A DNA stretch of 64,000 nt from Hyphomonas oceanitis SCH89. Its GTDB lineage: Bacteria; Pseudomonadota; Alphaproteobacteria; Caulobacterales; Hyphomonadaceae. The stretch covers positions 24,148 through 88,147 of the forward strand of contig NZ_ARYL01000018.1 of assembly GCF_000685295.1 (NCBI RefSeq), written 5' to 3'. This document shows, piece after piece, positions 63,644 to 64,000 of this stretch. The position numbers were made by a program, and so were the translations under genes. Numbering within the stretch: the first letter of the stretch is position 1; every line of letters begins with the position of its first letter. A model generated the notes under the pieces. That model had not been told where the DNA came from. It did not search any database and saw only the letters and a program-made list of their open reading frames with translations.

Positions 63644-64000
63644 CTATTCCACTTCTGTGAAGTAGGAGTCCCACGGTACGGCCTTCTTTTTGGCTCGTCT
63701 GCTGAGCGCCAAAGGCTGTAGATCCTCAAGGAAGGGCTTTGCCTTAACGAGATTGCTCCGAAATGCATCAGCAGCTGAACCTAAATCTGCTTTTCCATCG
63801 TAGTATCCAAAATCAACTACGCCACCACGGGCAGCCATATCTCCTTTGAAATATACGCCTTGCGCAACCTCCTCGACATATCTTAACACCGGAGTGATTG
63901 ATGTGTGGACAACGCATTTTACAGAGCCATCGGCCGTAGATTCTGCGTGAATCAGGACGTCCAGGAAAACGTAACCGTCCGGTCTGCCCGCCCTTGTGGT
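63644..64000 (-). CDS. Unrecognised protein, C-terminal part, runs off window
   Basis: Open from the window edge to a TAG at 63644-63646, giving the last 118 residues. I do not recognise the family. It contains hydrophobic beta-like FLDVLIHAEST, RYVEEVAQGVYFKGDMAARGG split across the middle, DFGYYDGKADLGSAADAFRS and a basic patch SRRAKKKAVPWDSYF. There is no transmembrane segment. A GTG at 63889 could be a start, but the frame is open upstream, so truncation by the window is more likely. Codons such as TTA and AGA and a lower apparent GC differ from the core genes, suggesting horizontal origin next to tRNA-Ser. Confidence 0.6.
   Translation of the reverse strand, partial: TTRAGRPDGYVFLDVLIHAESTADGSVKCVVHTSITPVLRYVEEVAQGVYFKGDMAARGGVVDFGYYDGKADLGSAADAFRSNLVKAKPFLEDLQPLALSRRAKKKAVPWDSYFTEVE

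Overview
The window reads as core chromosome of an alphaproteobacterium with fairly high GC. I base this on gene order and family content: ntrB-ntrC-ntrY-ntrX-trkA-trkH-hfq-hflX, recG-sdhE-mfd, eno-ftsB-pdhABC-lpdA, a cbb3 oxidase operon beside fixL-fixJ, a PdhB that carries its own lipoyl domain, and a tRNA-His with A73 and a G1-U72 pair. A PopA-like degenerate GGDEF protein points towards the Caulobacterales/Hyphomonadaceae/Parvularculales side of the class. This is inference; no rRNA or species marker is present.

Layout. 1-9 kb: two nitrogen-type two-component pairs (NtrBC, NtrYX), Trk potassium uptake and Hfq. 9-16 kb: HflX, MazG (convergent), a 2-keto-3-deoxy-sugar kinase with an SMP-30 lactonase, SecE, NusG, tRNA-His and an OmpA-type protein with a 28-proline linker. 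16-21.6 kb: an arginine succinyltransferase (AST) operon in which an M20 metallohydrolase precedes astA-astD-astB, followed by a zeta-class GST. 21.6-24.6 kb: a small minus-strand operon (phosphotransferase, DUF6285, DUF3089-like) and a DUF502 membrane protein. 24.6-31.9 kb: RecG, SdhE, Mfd and the degenerate GGDEF protein. 32-41.9 kb: a CoA-transferase/racemase, an M19 dipeptidase lipoprotein, L32, enolase, FtsB and the complete pyruvate dehydrogenase complex. 42-46.6 kb: five genes joined by 4-nt overlaps (DUF2891 lipoprotein, NRAMP-fold transporter without the usual metal ligands, pxpABC 5-oxoprolinase). 46.6-57.3 kb: ccoNOQPGHIS on the minus strand, divergent from a small Cys-containing membrane protein, FixL, FixJ and a lone receiver protein. 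57.5-63.2 kb: a minus-strand run rlpA, D-Ala-D-Ala carboxypeptidase, tmk, holB, tatD-like and MBL hydrolase. 63.4 kb: tRNA-Ser(UGA), followed by an apparently lower-GC stretch with a tandem 12-mer and an unrecognised truncated gene, which looks like the edge of an integrated element.

How the parts work together. Nitrogen status (NtrBC/NtrYX), arginine breakdown (AST) and 5-oxoproline recycling (Pxp) feed glutamate and nitrogen metabolism. Enolase and PDH feed acetyl-CoA to respiration, and the cbb3 oxidase serves low oxygen, probably through heme-FixL/FixJ. The most interesting items are the NRAMP-like protein in the pxp operon, the c-di-GMP-receptor-like protein that keeps an I-site but lacks a GGDEF active site, the M20 hydrolase as a candidate AstE replacement, NtrC and NtrX without the GAFTGA loop, and the tRNA-Ser boundary. 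No CRISPR array, insertion sequence or rRNA was seen, and no gene-free stretch exceeds 300 bases.
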